Shown: positions 62,069 through 64,000 of the stretch, piece by piece | Numbering within the stretch: position 1 is the first letter of the stretch | Layout of the letters: each line of letters starts with the position of its first letter | Assembly (NCBI GenBank): GCA_035718275.1 | Contig: DASTHI010000010.1 | Coordinates: forward strand, 1 to 64,000 | Source: Pseudolabrys sp035718275 | GTDB lineage: Bacteria > Pseudomonadota > Alphaproteobacteria > Rhizobiales > Xanthobacteraceae | Length of the DNA: 64,000 nt | Direction: 5' to 3' | Notes under the pieces: generated by a model | Told to the model about the DNA's origin: nothing | The model's database searches: none | Seen by the model: the letters and a program-made list of their open reading frames with translations, nothing else | Position numbers and translations under genes: made by a program

Positions 62069-62339
62069 GCGGATCCCAAGGCGCGACCTCACGCACACGC
62101 TTTCACGGAGTGCAAACAACCGGCAGACAATCGGGAAGCGGTCGCGCGCCGCAGGAACCGGATTTAGGCAGCCGCGTTACGCTTTGGGCTGGCTGGTTCG
62201 CTTTGGCCGCCCAGCAGAGAGCTTGTTGGCCTCCCAGAAGACATTCCTTGCTTGCGCCATCATGAATCGCGTGTTCGGTCATAATCTGCACTTGAGATCG
62301 AACTACGATGCCATCGACACTTAGGGTTGGAATAGTGGT

Positions 62340-63035
62340 ATGCGTCTCCACCGGCTCATCTTTGTCATCGCCATTGCCGCCGTTTTCGTCGGGTGCGAGA
62401 GCGCCCACGCCAACGTGATGATTACGATCGACAAATCCAGTCAAAAAATGACCGTCACCGTGAATGGAGAGGACCGCTACGTTTGGCCGGTTTCGACCGG
62501 GCGCCACGGCTACGATACTCCGAGCGGCGAGTTTCAGCCCTTCCGCATGGAACGAGACCACTTCTCCCGCGAGTGGGATGACGCCCCTATGCCCAATTCG
62601 ATCTTTTTTACGAAGATCGGCCATGCAATTCATGGCACTTACGAAACCCGCAATCTCGGACGTCCGGTATCGCATGGCTGCGTGCGGCTGGCGCCGCAGA
62701 ATGCGGCCAAGCTGTACGCATTGGTAAAGGAAGAGGGACTCCCCCACACACGCGTCCGCCTGACGGGCGCAACACCGAGATCTTCGGACGTGCCGGTCGC
62801 GAGCCGTGAGCGAACTAACGACCGAGAGCGACAGGCCGCACGCAGGGCTGAAAACGAACACGCCTATGCCGGAAATTTCGGCACGGCTGAAGAAGACGTC
62901 ATCGAATTCCCCCGATCCGGGGCGAGCGAGGCTCCCCTATACTATCGCGAGCGGCCTTATTATCGCGAGCAGCCGCGCTACTACGAGCGACGAGTCTACC
63001 GGCCAAGCTTCTTCTTCCCATTTGGGTCGTGGTGA
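62340..63035 (+). CDS. L,D-transpeptidase (YkuD)
   Basis: A 231-residue envelope enzyme. A signal peptide (IFVIAIAAVFVGCESAHA) precedes a YkuD domain with VSTGRHGYDTPSGEF, His in HAIHGTYETRN and the catalytic RPVSHGCVRLAP (Cys about 114). The C-terminal 80 residues are charged and end in a Tyr/Arg-rich repeat (YYRERPYYREQPRYYERRVY). It cross-links peptidoglycan or attaches proteins to it. The long minus-strand frame opposite is a shadow. Confidence 0.92.
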   Translation: MRLHRLIFVIAIAAVFVGCESAHANVMITIDKSSQKMTVTVNGEDRYVWPVSTGRHGYDTPSGEFQPFRMERDHFSREWDDAPMPNSIFFTKIGHAIHGTYETRNLGRPVSHGCVRLAPQNAAKLYALVKEEGLPHTRVRLTGATPRSSDVPVASRERTNDRERQAARRAENEHAYAGNFGTAEEDVIEFPRSGASEAPLYYRERPYYREQPRYYERRVYRPSFFFPFGSW

Positions 63036-63115
63036 GGCGACCGCTTTACGCTGGATCAGTGTGCGAACCAAGGACGATGCTTGAGCCCATGTGAGCCAAT
63101 GAAGCGACGGCAAGC

Positions 63116-63265
63116 ATGATCCGAAAAATTGCAAACGGGAAATACCGGCTCTATTCCCGAAAGAAGGACCCGCGCACCGGAAAACGACGCAATCTCGGCA
63201 CGTTCACCACGAAGAAAGCAGCGCAGCAGCATGAGCGGGAAATCCACTTTTTCAAGCGGCGCTAG
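63116..63265 (+). CDS. small basic protein resembling an integrase arm-binding domain
   Basis: A 49-residue ORF: MIRKIANGKYRLYSRKKDPR, then TGKRRNLGTFTTKKAAQQHE and a short basic end. The pattern (three short strands, then a helix with AAxxHE) recalls the N-terminal arm-DNA-binding domain of tyrosine recombinases, but nothing of the catalytic domain follows. No strong ribosome site. Conserved stand-alone versions seem to exist in related genomes, as far as I recall. Confidence 0.6.
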   Translation: MIRKIANGKYRLYSRKKDPRTGKRRNLGTFTTKKAAQQHEREIHFFKRR

Positions 63266-63287
63266 AGTACAAGGCTAAGAGAGACCC

Positions 63288-63617
63288 TCAGTCGTTCGTC
63301 ACATCCTCGTAGACGTCGACATCGATCGCACCTGGAAACAGTGCGCGCCAGCCCTGCACAAAACTTTGTGTCCTCGGATCGCTGACCATTTTCTGACGAC
63401 TCTGTTCGAAGACCGGGTCGGCCTTGTATTCGATAACCTGAAGAAACTGCGTGTGATCATCGGCATTGCGCAGGAGCCTAATTCTGGCGTCGCCGAACGC
63501 CTGATACATCGGCGCGGCGCTCCTGATCATTGAGGCCAGCAGCGTTCCTGCATCGGAAGAAGGTACCCTGATCTTCACATGAAGTATCCGATTTTCCTTT
63601 GCGTCATCTTCCGGCAT
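63288..63617 (-). CDS. hypothetical protein, possibly ABM-like fold
   Basis: A 109-residue soluble protein with alternating strand/helix pattern (LHVKIRVPSSDAGTLLASMI; QFLQVIEYKADPVFEQSRQK; VQGWRALFPGAIDVDVYEDV). The pattern resembles a ferredoxin-like monooxygenase/dimeric alpha-beta barrel, but no family motif is certain. It lies 37 bases after the hemerythrin gene on the same strand. Confidence 0.6.
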   Translation of the reverse strand: MPEDDAKENRILHVKIRVPSSDAGTLLASMIRSAAPMYQAFGDARIRLLRNADDHTQFLQVIEYKADPVFEQSRQKMVSDPRTQSFVQGWRALFPGAIDVDVYEDVTND

Positions 63618-63654
63618 AGCTGGGCTACTTTCTCATTTCAGAAATCCGATCATG

Positions 63655-64000
63655 TCATCCATGGTGGGCAACGCCGAGCGCTTCCTCGCCGCGGTCCAGG
63701 ATCAATGGGACGATGAGGTCTTCCTCATCGTCCAGATGGCGCAGGAGACCGCTCAGCAGCGCGCCGCTTGCGTCCGCATAATCATCGGCCACTTTCCGGA
63801 GCTTTTCACTACCGGCTTGCAGCGCTCTAAGCATTACGTTGGCTTTTTCGGCGATTCGTTCCATATCGCCATGAATGTGATGATGGTCACCTTCCAGGAC
63901 ATCGAAGCCGCAAGCAAGCCGCGCATCCGCCGCTCGGAAGAGCGGAAAGTAATGAAAGTCCTCAATCTGGTGATGCACGTCGAGTTGGTTCAGCATGAAC
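63655..64000 (-). CDS. hemerythrin HHE-domain protein (5' end outside window)
   Basis: The frame enters from the right edge. It shows the di-iron ligand pattern of bacterial hemerythrins: HHQIEDFHYFPLFR, then LEGDHHHIHGDMERI and HLDDEEDLIVPLIL. The first helix with its leading His is missing, so the gene starts beyond base 64000. An internal ATG at 63996 is probably not the start. Likely role: binding O2 or NO, or iron handling. Confidence 0.82.
   Translation of the reverse strand, partial: FMLNQLDVHHQIEDFHYFPLFRAADARLACGFDVLEGDHHHIHGDMERIAEKANVMLRALQAGSEKLRKVADDYADASGALLSGLLRHLDDEEDLIVPLILDRGEEALGVAHHG

Noticed and set aside
62103..62861. Minus-strand frame of 252 codons
   Set aside because: Antisense to the L,D-transpeptidase gene, whose SHGCVRL motif and signal peptide fix the coding strand.

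Overview
The window comes from an alphaproteobacterium of the order Hyphomicrobiales (Rhizobiales), most like the Bradyrhizobium/Xanthobacteraceae side. The reasons are the high-GC codon use, the permuted two-piece tmRNA gene next to an alpha-type sspB, the gene order thyA-folA-hflK-hflC-DUF2065-degP, and small families typical of that group (DUF4169, DUF6894, PHA-system protein, SspB-alpha). It reads as chromosomal sequence. I see no rRNA, tRNA, insertion sequence, prophage or CRISPR array.

Layout, left part. Positions 1-3265 hold the 5' part of leuA with a leucine-rich leader peptide, then a pyridoxal kinase fused to a NUDIX domain. Positions 3391-6880 form a minus-strand SsuABC/TauABC-type ABC importer operon with a PEBP-family protein inside it. 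A membrane-anchored sulfatase-like enzyme and a quaternary-amine-type permease fused to its binding protein follow. Positions 10751-14616 are the branched-chain amino acid genes ilvC, a small membrane protein, ilvH and ilvI, preceded by a leader peptide, an attenuator terminator and a promoter. miaA and serB then diverge with overlapping 5' ends. Positions 16535-22049 are the membrane-protease and folate block (degP, DUF2065, hflC, hflK, folA, thyA). TctA/TctB and a split chromate transporter lead up to ssrA and sspB (26.1-27.1 kb), then fumC.

Right part. From 29 to 36 kb there are a DUF4169/ribbon-helix-helix pair, a large AsmA protein, an FAD-linked D-lactate-dehydrogenase-like enzyme, an MddA-like methyltransferase and a DUF3455 protein. 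From 36.3 to 40.9 kb lies a tandem array of one-component regulators that share an OmpR-type winged helix: a decayed wHTH-TolB-TPR gene, an intact one, and a wHTH fused to an alpha/beta hydrolase. A fourth copy sits at 50.9 kb. The rest includes a hydroxyacid dehydrogenase, a thioesterase, uvrD with an in-frame palindromic insertion, an RlpA-like protein, a PAS-GGDEF-EAL protein, PsiF, a Crp-type regulator, a lytic transglycosylase, a decayed CAP-domain gene, an L,D-transpeptidase and a truncated hemerythrin.

How the genes connect. leuA and ilvIHC both carry leader-peptide attenuators, so the two arms of leucine/isoleucine/valine synthesis here look controlled by ribosome stalling. tmRNA and SspB are the tag and its ClpXP adaptor. 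HflKC and DegP are membrane and periplasmic quality control. Most CDS calls rest on motif recognition by eye. Starts were chosen by ribosome-binding sites and family N-termini and may be off by a few codons.
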